From Lucinisca nassula (lineage: Eukaryota > Mollusca > Bivalvia > Lucinida > Lucinidae): a stretch of 64,000 bases of DNA. The position numbers and the translations under genes are program-made. The stretch is taken from NCBI GenBank assembly GCA_963580285.1, contig OY757012.1, positions 173,187,994-173,251,993 of the forward strand. The letters are read 5' to 3'. The notes under the pieces are model-generated. The model was not told the DNA's origin and searched no databases. It saw only the letters and a list, made by a program, of their open reading frames with translations. Position 1 is the stretch's first letter. Every line of letters starts with the position of its first letter. Shown here one piece after another: positions 32,580 through 42,991 of the stretch.

Positions 32580-32850
32580 GTTTCCTTCTTAACAGTTTAA
32601 GGCGGTTCTTCTGTGGCGGTTTATTTATGTTATTGTTTGTTACTTACTGTGTGTATCACTTGTGTCTTTTTATTCTGGATGGCCATATGGCCATTTTGTG
32701 GGAAAGTAACTGTCCTTATGGCCTTCATTTGTTTAGGTTTCCATTATGGTCTGGTCGCTTAATGTTTGTGTATATTTCCCTTTGGTGTCTTTGATGGGTG
32801 GAGAAAGTTAATTGTATCGATTCCTGATCTTTGTTTTACTTCTACTTTAT
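32580..32850 (+). mobile_element. Penelope 3' UTR fragment
   Basis: GGCGGTTCTTCTGTGGCGGT, TGGATGGCCATATGGCCATT, TTCCATTATGGTCTGGTCGC and the terminus AATTGTATCGATTCCTGATC match 17431-17690 in inverse orientation. It ends near the CTTCTACTTTA signature at 32838-32848. The 78-aa ORF over it is chance. Confidence 0.88.
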
Positions 32851-33179
32851 CTAGCGGATGTGAGCAATTGCCACTCGTGCACACACATGAATAATTTAAG
32901 ACAGCCTGAATAACGAATAAATTTAACAATAACAATCGTGACGCTAACAGGAAAAATGTTTTTAACACAAAAATTAAAACTCAATATGTCACTAGTGTGG
33001 TTGAGACTTAAGGATAATCTATACCATGGTATCAAAATTATCTGTAATTTTCTCGATTTATATTTTCATTTTTTTTCTATATTTCACATCTTATGTCAAA
33101 AGCCTGACTTTCGTTATTTTCATTACGATAACACATCCGTGTGATATAGTGCATTCTTTCACACCTCAAAAGTAATTTT
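32851..33179. other. unassigned AT-rich sequence
   Basis: No gene or repeat recognised. Confidence 0.5.
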
Positions 33180-33395
33180 CTGATGAAAATTTATGATATT
33201 TTTCATATTTATACTCATAACATAGGTTCTGGGTACTCGTTAGAACCGCCTCATTGAGGCGGTTCTAACGATTACCCAATACCTATGTATTGGAACAGAA
33301 ATAAGGAAAAAAATCTATACCCCTTAAACCCCAGTTTTCTCTATATTAAGTGGGGTTTAGGGGGTCTTCATTTCACGGACTTGTCCACGTGATGT
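33180..33395. repeat. foldback MITE, GGTTCTAACGAG family
   Basis: GGGTACTCGTTAGAACCGCC and CATTGAGGCGGTTCTAACGA form a strong hairpin (about 33228-33272). Flanking AACATAGGTTCTGGG pairs with CCCAATACCTATG. On the right follow CCCCTTAAACCCCAGTTTTC, GTGGGGTTTAGGGGG and TTTCACGGACTTGTCCACGTG. Confidence 0.85.
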
Positions 33396-34105
33396 AATGA
33401 GCTGGCAATTTTAAGAAATTTTTAATTACCTGTAAATCTCAGAGATTTGTTTTTGTTTCGAATCTGCATGCCTAGGCAATTTAATTGTTGGAACAAATTA
33501 GATATTGCACATCAAAGACTAGAAACAGCCTTGGTGAATTACCATAAAACTCGCTTGGTTCAGCTTCAATAAATTTATAAGTCTGTAACAAGGTGTGAAG
33601 CGATTATGCACTCATTTTGCATAAAGGGAAACCATTTACCTGTCGGCAATTGATGGATGTCTATGAGTAGAAAATGAACATTTTGAGCATAATACATATT
33701 TAATTAATTAAAACACGCCAAGAATAATAATGATGATGTTTGGTGAACGCTGATTGGCAAATTGGGCAAGGGGCTGCTGTATCAGTCCGGTCAATCTTTT
33801 TAAAAATGGTTTTACTGGACAGCAGACGTATTTCAGCTTTCCATAAAAATGGTAATTCTGTCTGTCTTCAAAGTGATTCAGTTTCTTAAATTTGTGCACA
33901 AATTGCATAATATTTGGGTAGGTGTTCTTTGAAGTCACAACTTGATAATAGTATCACAGAAATTTTGATATCCCATTCTATTTGGGATAAAATTAAACTT
34001 TTGTTCAGAATGACCAATTATTTCCGTTCCAGAAAATAAAACTTGCAAAATCTTTCTTTTGAAGAAGGTTAAAAAAATCTGTAATACATTGTTGTACAGC
34101 ATTAG
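33396..34105. other. unassigned sequence
   Basis: No gene or repeat recognised; the minus-strand ORFs of 76 and 95 aa have no domain. Confidence 0.5.
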
Positions 34106-34395
34106 TTTGTTTAATTTGAGGTTTAACGTCCCCATCAACACTGTATAGGTCATTTTGGAGACGTTGCTTCCATTTTTTTTTGGACTTTTACCGACACTGA
34201 GATGAAATGACATCTCAAGCACTGTCGCCCAATGAAACCGATAGGATTTATAAGCATAGACGGTCCGACTCGCACCGCTTTGCTTGGACAGGCTTAGATC
34301 CTCTAAGTGGTTTACCTATACTCGTGTGCTGCTGGTTTCAGCTCTGCGTGGAGACATAATGCAGCCGATTTCTTAAAGCCCCGATGGGCGGGGCC
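34106..34395 (-). mobile_element. SINE family A copy
   Basis: From TTTGTTTAATTTGAGGTTTA to CCCCGATGGGCGGGGCC, minus orientation, with all internal landmarks (GAGACGTTGCTTCC, GAAATGACATCTCAAGC, AGCTCTGCGTGGA). No clear target duplication remains. Confidence 0.88.
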
Positions 34396-34764
34396 GTACT
34401 TGTAATTCATATCCAAGTAAATTTGCTCTATTTTAAGCAAATGATAAAACACAGAATCTAAAAAAAAAAAAAATAGAAAACTTATTTTTTACTTTTTACT
34501 TTTCAGTTAATAACATCAAAACAAACTTTATTTTACAATAAAATTATATAAAATAGCTTATATTAAACTTCAGTTTCTAAGATTTAATTTTATGTGCATG
34601 TATAACATAATAGGATTGCGCCTTGTTAAGGTTGATAAAGATGGCCACTGTACTAAGATGTAGTCTATCCTTAAATGGATAATTTGTGTGCGTGCGTGCG
34701 TGCGCGAGCATGCGTGCGTGTGTGCTTGATAACATTGAGTTAGATCTAGTCAAAAGAAAAGCTT
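34396..34764. other. unassigned AT-rich sequence with a microsatellite
   Basis: (TGCG)n-type repeat near 34687-34725. No gene. Confidence 0.55.
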
Positions 34765-35035
34765 CAAGATATGAAAGGCGCTCCCTGTTTGGCGTCGAAG
34801 AGTTCGCGAACATACGCCCTCCGACATCAGAGCCGACCAATATATTGAGAGCCGCCCTTCACCATCGGAGCCATTGTAGAAATATTCGAAGTGTGCGGTA
34901 TTTTGTCGCCATTTTTCATCTTTCTGGTTTTGAGAGCTGTTAGACAACAAGCTCGCGTGTAAATAATGCGAAACATTTCAGGCACATACGGATTTGATAG
35001 AAAAATCAGCCGGGAATTGCTGCGATTTTCCTTTG
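34765..35035 (-). repeat. dispersed repeat R1, minus copy
   Basis: CACCATCGGAGCCATTGTAG, AAATATTCGAAGTGTGCGGT and GGCACATACGGATTTGATAG mirror 29741-30000. A further scrap (TATCGGAGCCACTGGCTCCG) is at about 35270. Confidence 0.75.
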
Positions 35036-35999
35036 TCTCATTACCGGTCACCACACGCCACAAGATAGTTCACATTTACCAACTTTCCACTGGGTAGGAA
35101 ACAAGGCAAGAGACATGATGACAGCCTGGCATTCTCCTCTTTCTTAAATTTTTTTACCTCACAAAACAAACTCGAACAATGAGTGATGAACCTATCTTTA
35201 TTGACTGTCATTTCAGTCTGATATACTCAGAGCCGCACGTGATCCGGAAGACGCACACAGCATTTGCCTATCGGAGCCACTGGCTCCGATAATGTAGTTT
35301 ACTATCCGTGATTTGTCGTTTAAGGGGTGGTAGGCCTATCTTTCGTTCTTATTATATTTTGATGGAAAATTCTGTTAGCAAATAGTGTAGGCCTTGCGGC
35401 GTCTGATCCGGGCCTGCACTTCCTTTAGAGGTTTAGTACAATGGGTTAATGAGAGATTTTCCTTGTCGTCAATTGTGCTTGCATTTGCTAAAACCTATTT
35501 AATGTCACATTTGTCTTAGATAACTGCATTTTCATGTGGCGAATTAAACTAAAATGCGAAGTAAATGCCTCAACAAGATCAGCCGTGCCAAGCGTGGGAG
35601 AAAAATTGAGATAATGAGAAGTTCGCATTCAAACTAACAATCTGAGACATTGTAATCGACTAATACTTCAGTTCGTGTCATATCTGATCCAAGCTAAGAA
35701 AAGCAAACCAGATGACACTTGCCATTGTTAGGATACCATGTTAACAAGATGACACTTGCGATCATGTTAATTAAACACCCCTGTAAACCCCTCGTTGCAT
35801 AGAAAAAAAACTGGCGTTTACAGGGGTATATAGATTTTATACCCCCCCCCCCCCGGCAAACGAAGTTTGAGAGGGGGTATATAGGAGTCAGTCTGTGGCC
35901 AGTCTGTGTATCCGTCCATGACACATTTTATATGCCCACTACGGGGGCATATAGTTTTTGCACTGTCCGTTTGTTGGTTTGTGCGTTTGTAAGTCCGCA
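35036..35999. other. unassigned sequence with foldback scraps
   Basis: A short hairpin GGAGCCACTGGCTCC lies near 35275-35290. CACCCCTGTAAACCCCTCG and TGGCGTTTACAGGGGTATAT (35777-35830) resemble the flanks of the foldback MITE family. C run at 35841-35853. No gene. Confidence 0.5.
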
Positions 36000-36850
36000 C
36001 TTTTTTGTGATGCGATCTACTTCAACATTTCTTCAACGATTGAGCTGAAACTTTGCACATGTATTCCTTGTGAGGTTAAGGGATGCCTAACACAATTTTC
36101 CCGTTGGTCCTATCATTTTCGGAGCTTTCCTCAAATTGGATCCAACGGGGGCATTGCTCACTTATAGTGACATCTCTTGTTTTTTTTGTTGTTTTTTTTT
36201 TTTGTTTGTTTTTTTGTTTATGCAAACTTCTTCTACATATATTTGACTTCAATTTTACATACGCATTCACAATGTGGCGTAGATGTGCGTGCATTAACTT
36301 TTGTGCCTCAAGTCAAGGTCAAGGTCACTGTTACTAAAAATAGAATGTGTATCTCTCCGTCCGTCACTCCGTGACACATTTTTTCTTGTTATGCGAACTA
36401 CTTCCACATTGCTTCACAGATTAACTTCAAATTTTGCATGTGCAGTCACAATGCGTGACACAAATTCTATATTCGTCAACTCAAGGTCAAGGTCACTGTT
36501 GGTAAAAATAGAATAATCTTGTGATGCGAATTACCTTCCCATTTCTTCACCGATTGAGTTCAAATTTTGCATATGCATTTATAATGAGATGTAGATGGCA
36601 CGATGTGTGTGCCATAAGTTACATATGGGTCATGTCAAGGTCAAGGTCACTGTTGCTAAAACGGAATAATCTTGTGATGGCAACTGCTTCCAAATTTCTT
36701 CACAGACTAAGTTCCAATTTTACATATAAATTCATATTGAGATGTGGATGTGCGGGATATAAATTTCATATGCATCAGGTCATGTCAAGTCGCTGTTGCT
36801 AAAAATAGAATAAGCTTGTGATGCGAACTAATCCTACATTTCTTCACGAC
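36000..36850. repeat. ~165-bp tandem repeat with stacked AGGTCA half-sites
   Basis: (G/T)ATGCGAACTACTTCCACAT-like unit starts fall near 36010, 36219, 36390, 36523, 36675 and 36820. Units carry TTCTTCAC.GATTGAGTTCAA, ATTTTGCATATGCATT and TCAAGGTCAAGGTCACTGTT followed by GCTAAAAATAGAATA. The ORFs on the plus strand are periodic artefacts. Confidence 0.92.
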
Positions 36851-36854
36851 TGAG

Positions 36855-37050
36855 TTCACATCACGTGAACAAGTCCGTGAAATGAACACCCCCTACACCC
36901 CACTAAACTTGGGTTTAAGGGGGTAAACATTATTTTTCTTATTTTTACTCCAAGACATAGGTTGTGGGTACTCGTTAGAACCGCCTCAATGCGGCGGTTC
37001 TAACGAGCGCCTGCAACCTATGTTTGCAGTATAAATAAGAAAACTATCAT
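36855..37050. repeat. foldback MITE, GGTTCTAACGAG family
   Basis: TCACGTGAACAAGTCCGTGA at left, GGGTACTCGTTAGAACCGCC and GCGGCGGTTCTAACGAGCGC as hairpin arms, and GACATAGGTTGTGGG versus CCTGCAACCTATG as the outer pair. Confidence 0.85.
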
Positions 37051-38132
37051 GGAACTTCATCCGAAAAGTAGCAATTTTGGAGATGTGAAAAATTCACTAT
37101 GTTGCACGGGTGTGTTAGCGTAATGAAATTGTGCATGCCGGCCGCGGTAGCTCAGTCGAATGCGTGTCTGGTTGGAGATTCCATTTTGCGTGCATCTCGA
37201 GGGAGATCCTTTTTCTTGCATACACATCTTTTTCGTTTTGATTTATTTTTATTTCTCTCGGAGAAGTGGGTCGACGTGCGTATGTATAAGTTATTGCGTT
37301 GTCAAGGTAAATTACGACGTTAGCCCACGCGCTATAAACAGTGTTTCGTGATTTTAAGGTTAACCGCAAAAGTCGAGATAAACTGAAAATACAGTAATTG
37401 CAAACTGTTTTGTTTTTTCCTTGCTTAAACCATCATCCTGCTGAATAAATTAATTTAGCCACACCCATTTCTGACTGTCATCCAATCAAATTACGTATTC
37501 GTTCAGTTCACACACAGAATGACACACATTATAGATCCTCTGTGATAAAATGGATCCTGATAATTTGGATCTACACTGTTTGCAAAGGTATATGTTGTCG
37601 TGTTCAGCAGGCTAAGGGTTTTAAGTAATCTTAACTGACTCATGATAGTTGGGGTGGCAGGCATGTCCAGGGGATAAGGCACCAAACTAATCTCGACCGC
37701 CGGGAATTTGACAATAGATGCTGGGGCGGGATATTTGATACTGTAGCAATAGCTTCTTAAGTGAAGATATACGACTATGCGGAAATTTAACCCAGGGCAC
37801 TTGCAAATAGTGAAGGTCTGCGTTTGTTTACAAAACGTGCAGCCATTTTCTAAATATGTGTTTAATAATAACTCAACCCGACACCCCTATATTTTGAAAT
37901 GGATTCCTTCTGTATATAACTGTTAGTTTGGGGTTTAACGGCCCAGTCAAGACTATTTAGGTCAAATCGAGGCTGCCAGGTTAGCTAGCCACACTTTTCT
38001 AGGGCAGGCTTATATGTAAGCAGTTAACCAGTACAGTGACTACTGTGTGTTTCTTTCTGCCCTTCTTGAATCAGCAGAAGGGAAGGGATTACTGTAGAAA
38101 ACATTGCATGATATATGTTGCCGATCCCGACA
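37051..38132. other. unassigned sequence with SINE-like scraps
   Basis: CCGCGGTAGCTCAGTCG near 37143 resembles a Pol III A box but no B box follows at the right distance. GTTTGGGGTTTAACGGCCCA (37926 on) and AGCAGTTAACCAGTACAGTG are decayed SINE A-like landmarks in minus orientation. No gene. Confidence 0.45.
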
Positions 38133-38143
38133 GGCAGCGAACG

Positions 38144-38343
38144 CCTCCGTGGTCTTGTGGGTAAGAGCGCTGACTCTTAATCATTAGGTCTCTCACCACT
38201 GTGGTTCGATCCTGGGACACCAAGTTCAGCAACGGAAGGTCATGTGATTTTTCTCCGGGTATCCCGGTTGTCGCCCACTCTGATTGACGATCGGCTCGAT
38301 ATGAGTGAAAAAGTCTTGAAACGGCCGTAAAACAAAAAAAAAT
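38144..38343 (+). mobile_element. tRNA-derived SINE (family C)
   Basis: 200 bp flanked by GGCAGCGAACG (38133-38143) and GGCATCGAACG (38344-38354), one mismatch. The head CCTCCGTGGTCTTGTGGGTA contains the A box; GACTCTTAATC resembles the anticodon loop of tRNA-Lys(CUU); the B box is GGTTCGATCCT. It ends in AAAACAAAAAAAAAT. Confidence 0.9.
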
Positions 38344-38577
38344 GGCATCGAACGAGCCACCTGCTTGATCACCATTCCGGCGCGCAACGCAGATAATTCC
38401 TGGTTAAATGCCCATCCTCGGGATTTTAAACTCATGATGATGGGTATTATTATTACTCATTTCCCTGGGCAAGCCATCCATCTCCCATCTTGGGGATAAA
38501 ACAGACAGATGCGAAGCGCCCCATAAAAATACCCTGGCAACAACGTAGGGCCAGATTATATTGTCTTGTTAACGTGG

Positions 38578-38663
38578 CGGGCTCATCCATACTTTTGGAT
38601 GAGTCTCCCGTGTGACGTTAGCTGTTGGTGGGACGTAAAACACAAAAACACACTTAACACACA
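38578..38663 (+). mobile_element. SINE family B, 5'-truncated
   Basis: TTTTGGATGAGTCTCCCGTG and GACGTTAGCTGTTGGTGGGA followed by CGTAAAAC match the body of the SINE at 22432. The perfect 13-bp duplication CTTGTTAACGTGG is at 38565-38577 and 38664-38676. 86 bp, no Pol III promoter. Confidence 0.92.
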
Positions 38664-38703
38664 CTTGTTAACGTGGTTAGGAATTGAATGTTTCTGCGAA
38701 GTG

Positions 38704-38984
38704 GTCGCCCCGCCCATCGGGGCTTGGAGAAATAGATTGGCCTCCATGGTGCTTCCATGTAGAGCTAATCTGACCACACACGAGTACTTGTAAACCGCTT
38801 AGAAGGACTAAGCCTGCCGATGCAAGCGGTGTGAGTCAGATCATCCAATGCGCATACCATTGCGCATATAAGCGTAGGGCTTGAGATGTCATTTCATCTC
38901 AATGTCGGGGAAAAAGGCCCACAAAATTGGAAGCATCGTCTCAAAAATGACCTAAATAGTGTTGACTGGGACGTCAAAACAAAA
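38704..38984 (+). mobile_element. SINE family A copy
   Basis: From GTCGCCCCGCCCATCGGGGC to GGGACGTCAAAACAAAA. The decayed duplication T(C/C)(T/C)GCGAA(G/A)TG lies at 38693-38703 and 38985-38995. Plus orientation. Confidence 0.85.
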
Positions 38985-38995
38985 TCCGCGAAATG

Positions 38996-39594
38996 AAGCT
39001 GCGACATACAAAATTGTGTCTTTAGTCACGTACCCTCGGTGAAAACTAAAGTTACTGCGCACGTCCACTCAGACAGAATCTTCAGGGAGGGACTTTGCCT
39101 CAACGGGCATCCAGTAGCACCCAGAGAAGACTCAGATCAGACTGCGCTTTTGCGCAGTCTGATCTGGGTCCTCGCTGGACGCTTATGTCCAAAGAAATGT
39201 TTTTGCTTGTCAGTGCCCAGTACTGACATTAGGGGAAATCAGAATTGAAGCGTTTACAAGACGACTGAATGAGAGTTTCTAGAATTATTTTGTTGGTCGA
39301 CATCTTTTTCCAGCAATGAATAACTGCTTCAAGCGCTCAAAATAACACCCGTCACATTTGTTTAGAAATTCCAGTGATTCTATTTGTGACAAAATAATTT
39401 CGCATTAAATGAAGAACCCTGAGTCTAAATCAGATTGTCTGATAAGGTAATGAATATATATATCCTTAATCAAATTGTCTGTCATATAACATTGTTATTT
39501 TCCTGGTCTGAAAACTCAAAAACCAATTATATTGGATGCAAACTGAATTTTAATTTAAATGACAGAATTTATGAAATGCTAATTTGATTAAGAA
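38996..39594. other. unassigned sequence with a foldback of the ATCAGACGC type
   Basis: CAGATCAGACTGCGC and GCGCAGTCTGATCTG (about 39133-39166) form a hairpin. No gene. Confidence 0.55.
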
Positions 39595-40070
39595 ATAGAT
39601 CAGCTCTAGCTGTGATTTGTTGTGTAATAAATCACAGTTTGGAGGTCAGTTGTAAAGTTGACAAATCACAAGCGCGTAGCGCGCGTGATTTGTCTACTTA
39701 CAACTGACCGACAAACTGTGATTTATTACTCAACAAATCACAGACAAGAGCTGATCTATTTCGATTCTAACACGCTGAAAATCGGCAATAATGTTGTTGT
39801 TTCCTTCAAACTCTCACAACCTTTCGCCATTGTTAGAAGAAATCCCGCTAAAATTATCGACTGAAACACATGCGTTTATATCCTTTTCTTACGTTTTCGA
39901 TGCGAGAAAATGACGTTACACCGTCTAACGTCAAGGAAATCGACTAGTGACGTCATAAATTGGGAATTGTAATGACGTCATTCGTCACGCTCTTCCGAGC
40001 TGTGATTTGTTGTAGAATAAAACACAGTTATTTTCCATTGCCTATATAGGCGCGCTGTGTTAGAATCATA
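39595..40070 (-). repeat. CRE-bearing foldback family, copy 1
   Basis: A ~170-bp hairpin (39596-39768) is built from GTGATTTGTTG...CAACAAATCAC and GGTCAGTTGTAA...TTACAACTGACC arms around GCGCGTAGCGCGCG. The remaining ~300 bp carry CATTGTTAGAAGAAATCCCG, TGACGTCA at about 39948 and 39973, and end GCCTATATAGGCGCGCTGTG plus TTAGAAT. It is inverse to the next two copies. Confidence 0.9.
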
Positions 40071-40769
40071 CATCAGTCATAACAGTTCTGATAATTCAGC
40101 CGACCTTGAATTGCTCGAACACCTTTGGGACCATGGAACATTTGTTCGAGACAGCAGTTGTTCGAGCCACTGGTGGTCACTCTGGATTGGGCTCAAGCAC
40201 TGAGTCATTTGCAAACAGTGTAGACCCAGATCAGACGCCGCGTTATCAGACGCCGCATAACGCGGCGTCTGATCATGGTCTGCACTGTTTGCTTAAATAC
40301 TGCGATCTAAGGGGAATCTAAGGGTTAAATAAAACAGTTTAAGTATTTTCCAAGCCTGCACTCAGAGACAATAGAACCATTCCTTTGATTCTTGTTCAGT
40401 GACTGGGAAGAATCTCCTGTAGAATCAGGGTTCGACTCAGCCATGGTAACTACTCACTAACTAATAATTCAGATGCTCGAGTCATTTAGGGGATAATTGC
40501 ATTGAAAATTGTCATTTGGGGCGGTAAGTCTGCGGTTTTACGGCCGGAAATTTTGTTTTACGGCAACGTGTTAGCGGTACCGTAAAACGGAATTTGCGAT
40601 CGTAAAATCGACGATTTACCTCCACAAATGACAATTTTTTATACAATATTATTCACTTGTATTGTTAAAAAAAACGTTCTCCCAAAACGGCAAGCGCAGT
40701 GAGCTGCGTAAAACCAAATACCAACCAATGAATAGCGACGTTATATGAAGACGTCGGATTTCCGAAAGT
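40071..40769. other. two further hairpins between foldback copies
   Basis: About 40207-40298: CAGATCAGACGCCGCGTTAT and AACGCGGCGTCTGATCATGG. About 40494-40648: AAATTGTCATTTGGGGCGGT and ACCTCCACAAATGACAATTT around a TTACGG/CCGTAA-rich centre. GTTCGAGACAGCAGTTGTTC near 40146. The 71-aa ORF at 40106 only translates the first hairpin. Confidence 0.75.
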
Positions 40770-41245
40770 ATCGTAGATTCTAACACAGCGCGCCTATATA
40801 GGCAATGCAAAATAACTGTGTTTTATTCTGCAACAAATCACAGCTCGGAAGAGCGTGACGTGTGACGTCATTAAAAACTGCAAATTTATGACGTCACTAG
40901 TCGATTTAATTGACGTTAGTCGGTGTAACGTCATTTTCTCGCATCGAGAACGTTAGAAAAGGATGTAAATGCATGTGTTTCAGTCGATAATTTTAGCGGG
41001 ATTTCTTTTAACAATGGCGAAAAGTTGTGAGATTTTGAAGGAAACAACAACATTATTGCCGATTTTCAGCGTGTTAGAATCGAAATAGATCAGCTCTAGC
41101 CAGTGATTTGTTGGGTAATAAATCACAGTTTGTCGGTCAGTTGTAAGTAGACAAATCACGCGCGCTACGCGCTTGTGATTTGTCTACTTTACAACTGACC
41201 TCCAAACTGTGATTTATTACACAACAAATCACAGTCAGAGCTGAT
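40770..41245 (+). repeat. CRE-bearing foldback family, copy 2
   Basis: Starts ATTCTAACACAGCGCGCCTA then TATAGGCA. TGACGTCA at 40863 and 40889. ACGTCATTTTCTCGCATCGA, TTCAGTCGATAATTTTAGCG, then the long hairpin (about 41085-41245) centred on GCGCGCTACGCGC. It is nearly identical to copy 3. Confidence 0.92.
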
Positions 41246-41255
41246 CTATTTCTTA

Positions 41256-41740
41256 ATTCTAACACAGCGCGCCTATATAGGCAGTGGAAAATAACTGTGT
41301 TTTATTCTGCAACAAATCACAGCTCGGAAGAGCGTGTCGAGTGACGTCATTAAAAACTGCAAATTTATGACGTCACTAGTCGATTTCCTTGACGTTAGAC
41401 GGTGTAACGTCATATTCTCGCATCGAAAACGTTAGAAAAGGGTATAAATGCATGTGTTTCAGTCGATAATTTTAGCGGGATTTCTTCTGGCAATGGCGAA
41501 AAGTTGTGAGATTATGAAGGAAACAACAGCATTATTGCCGATTTTTAGCCTGTTAGAATCGAAATAGATCAACTCCAGTTTGTGATTTGTTGAATTATAA
41601 ATCACAGTTTGTCGGTCAGTTGTAAGTAGACAAATCACGCGCGCTACGCGCTTGTGATTTGTCTACTTTACAACTGACCTCCAAACTGTGATTTATTACT
41701 CAACAAATCACAGTTAGAGCTGATCTATTTCTTACATATA
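41256..41740 (+). repeat. CRE-bearing foldback family, copy 3
   Basis: Same layout and orientation as copy 2, only ~10 bp after it, so the two are nearly a tandem pair. TGACGTCA at 41342 and 41368. A decayed fourth copy lies at about 49795-50160. Confidence 0.92.
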
Positions 41741-42118
41741 ATGTCGCATATGTTTGACGTTAGCCAATCATACGCCGCGTAACACACGCAAGTGCGTTAG
41801 AATGAAGTTTCACTGTAATTGGAGGAGAAACGCCTATAAAAAAAGATAAAACCAAGGACTCAAAGATTACAAAGCGAACAAATAGGCTTAATCTGCTTGC
41901 TGGCTATGAACTTGGTAGCTACATGAACAGGTACCCACATTACATTTACACTTTCGTAAAATGAATACTCTTTTAAACCTCGTTTTATATAGAGAAGACT
42001 GGGCTTCTTTATTATTGCTCAAAAACTTGCAACGGGCACCGCGGTTCTAACGAGCACCATCAACAATGCTTTATAGCAGAAATATAATAAATTTCTGAAG
42101 CCTTTAGTACGGAACCCT
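41741..42118. other. unassigned sequence
   Basis: GCGGTTCTAACGAGCACCAT near 42041 is a scrap of the foldback MITE family. No gene. Confidence 0.5.
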
Positions 42119-42991
42119 GGAAGGGACATGCAATTTATTTTAATATGTTGTGCGAACAACATAATATCTTGAACGAACAAGATAGTATCTTGTGCGAACA
42201 AGATAATATCTTGTACGTACAAGTTATTACATTGTGCGCACAAGATAATATCTTGTTCGCACAACTTAATATCTTGTGCACACAAGATATTATCTTTTTG
42301 CACAACATAGATCTAGGACAACATAATATCTCGTGCGTAGAACTTATTATCCTGCTCACAAAACACAATATCTTGTGCGCACAACTTATTATATTGCTTG
42401 CACAAGATAATATCTTGTGCGCACAAGATGTTATATTATGCGCACAAGTTATTATTTTGATTGGGCGACGGGGATTGAGAGGTCATTTCATCTCAATGTC
42501 GGGTAAAAGTCCCATAAAATTGGAAGCAATGCCTCCAAAATGACCTATATAGTGTTGACGGGGACGTTAAACATCAAATCAAACAAACAAACAAATCTTT
42601 TTCGCACAACATATTATCGTGTTCGCACAATACATTATCTTGTTTGCACAACGTAGATCTTGCGCAGACAACATATAATCTTGTCCGCACAAGATAATAT
42701 CTTGTTCGCACAACTTAATATTTTGTTGGCACAACATATTATCTTGTTAGCACAATTTAATCAGACGCATCAATGAAGATACTATGTTGTTCGCACAAGA
42801 TCTATGTTATGCAAACAAGATAATATCCTGTGGGCAAAAGATATCAAGTTGTGCGAACAAGATATTATTTTGTGCGTACAATATTGTGCGAATAAGATAA
42901 TATGTTGTCCGCACAAGATATATCATGTTGTCCGCACAAGATAATATCTTGTTCGCACAACATATTAAAAATAATATTGCATGTCCCTTCC
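42119..42991. mobile_element. foldback element made of a self-complementary minisatellite
   Basis: The ends are GGAAGGGACATGCAAT (42119-42134) and its exact complement ATTGCATGTCCCTTCC (42976-42991), both followed inward by TTAATATGTTGTGCGAACAA-like sequence. Nearly everything between is a run of ~18-25-bp units of the palindromic type ACAAGATAATATCTTGTGCG with CACAA spacers. One SINE A fragment sits inside at 42462-42595. ORFs on both strands only translate the repeat (ILCAQDN-type). Confidence 0.9.
42462..42595 (+). mobile_element. SINE family A, 5'-truncated, inside the minisatellite element
   Basis: TTGGGCGACGGGGATTGAGA to GACGGGGACGTTAAACATCA plus (CAAA)n. Only the 3' half is present. 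No clear duplication can be told apart from the repeat background. Confidence 0.88.

Noticed and set aside
36083..36802. Plus-strand ORFs with runs of Phe and SRSRSLLLKIE-type phrases
   Set aside because: Translation of poly(T) and of the ~165-bp AGGTCA-rich tandem repeat.
40106..40321. 71-aa ORF with SVDPDQTPRYQTPHNAASDH
   Set aside because: It translates a foldback (CAGATCAGACGCCGC and complement) that also yields ORFs at 39.04 and 43.2 kb; it is not a gene.
42145..42543. 132-aa ORF with ILCAQDN-type repeats (and ORFs on the opposite strand)
   Set aside because: It only translates a self-complementary minisatellite; both strands give similar repetitive peptides, and its end runs into a SINE.
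42119..42991. Possible CRISPR array (palindromic repeats at regular spacing)
   Set aside because: The intervals are not unique spacers of constant length, the units are diverged and self-complementary, the context is eukaryotic and no cas genes exist.
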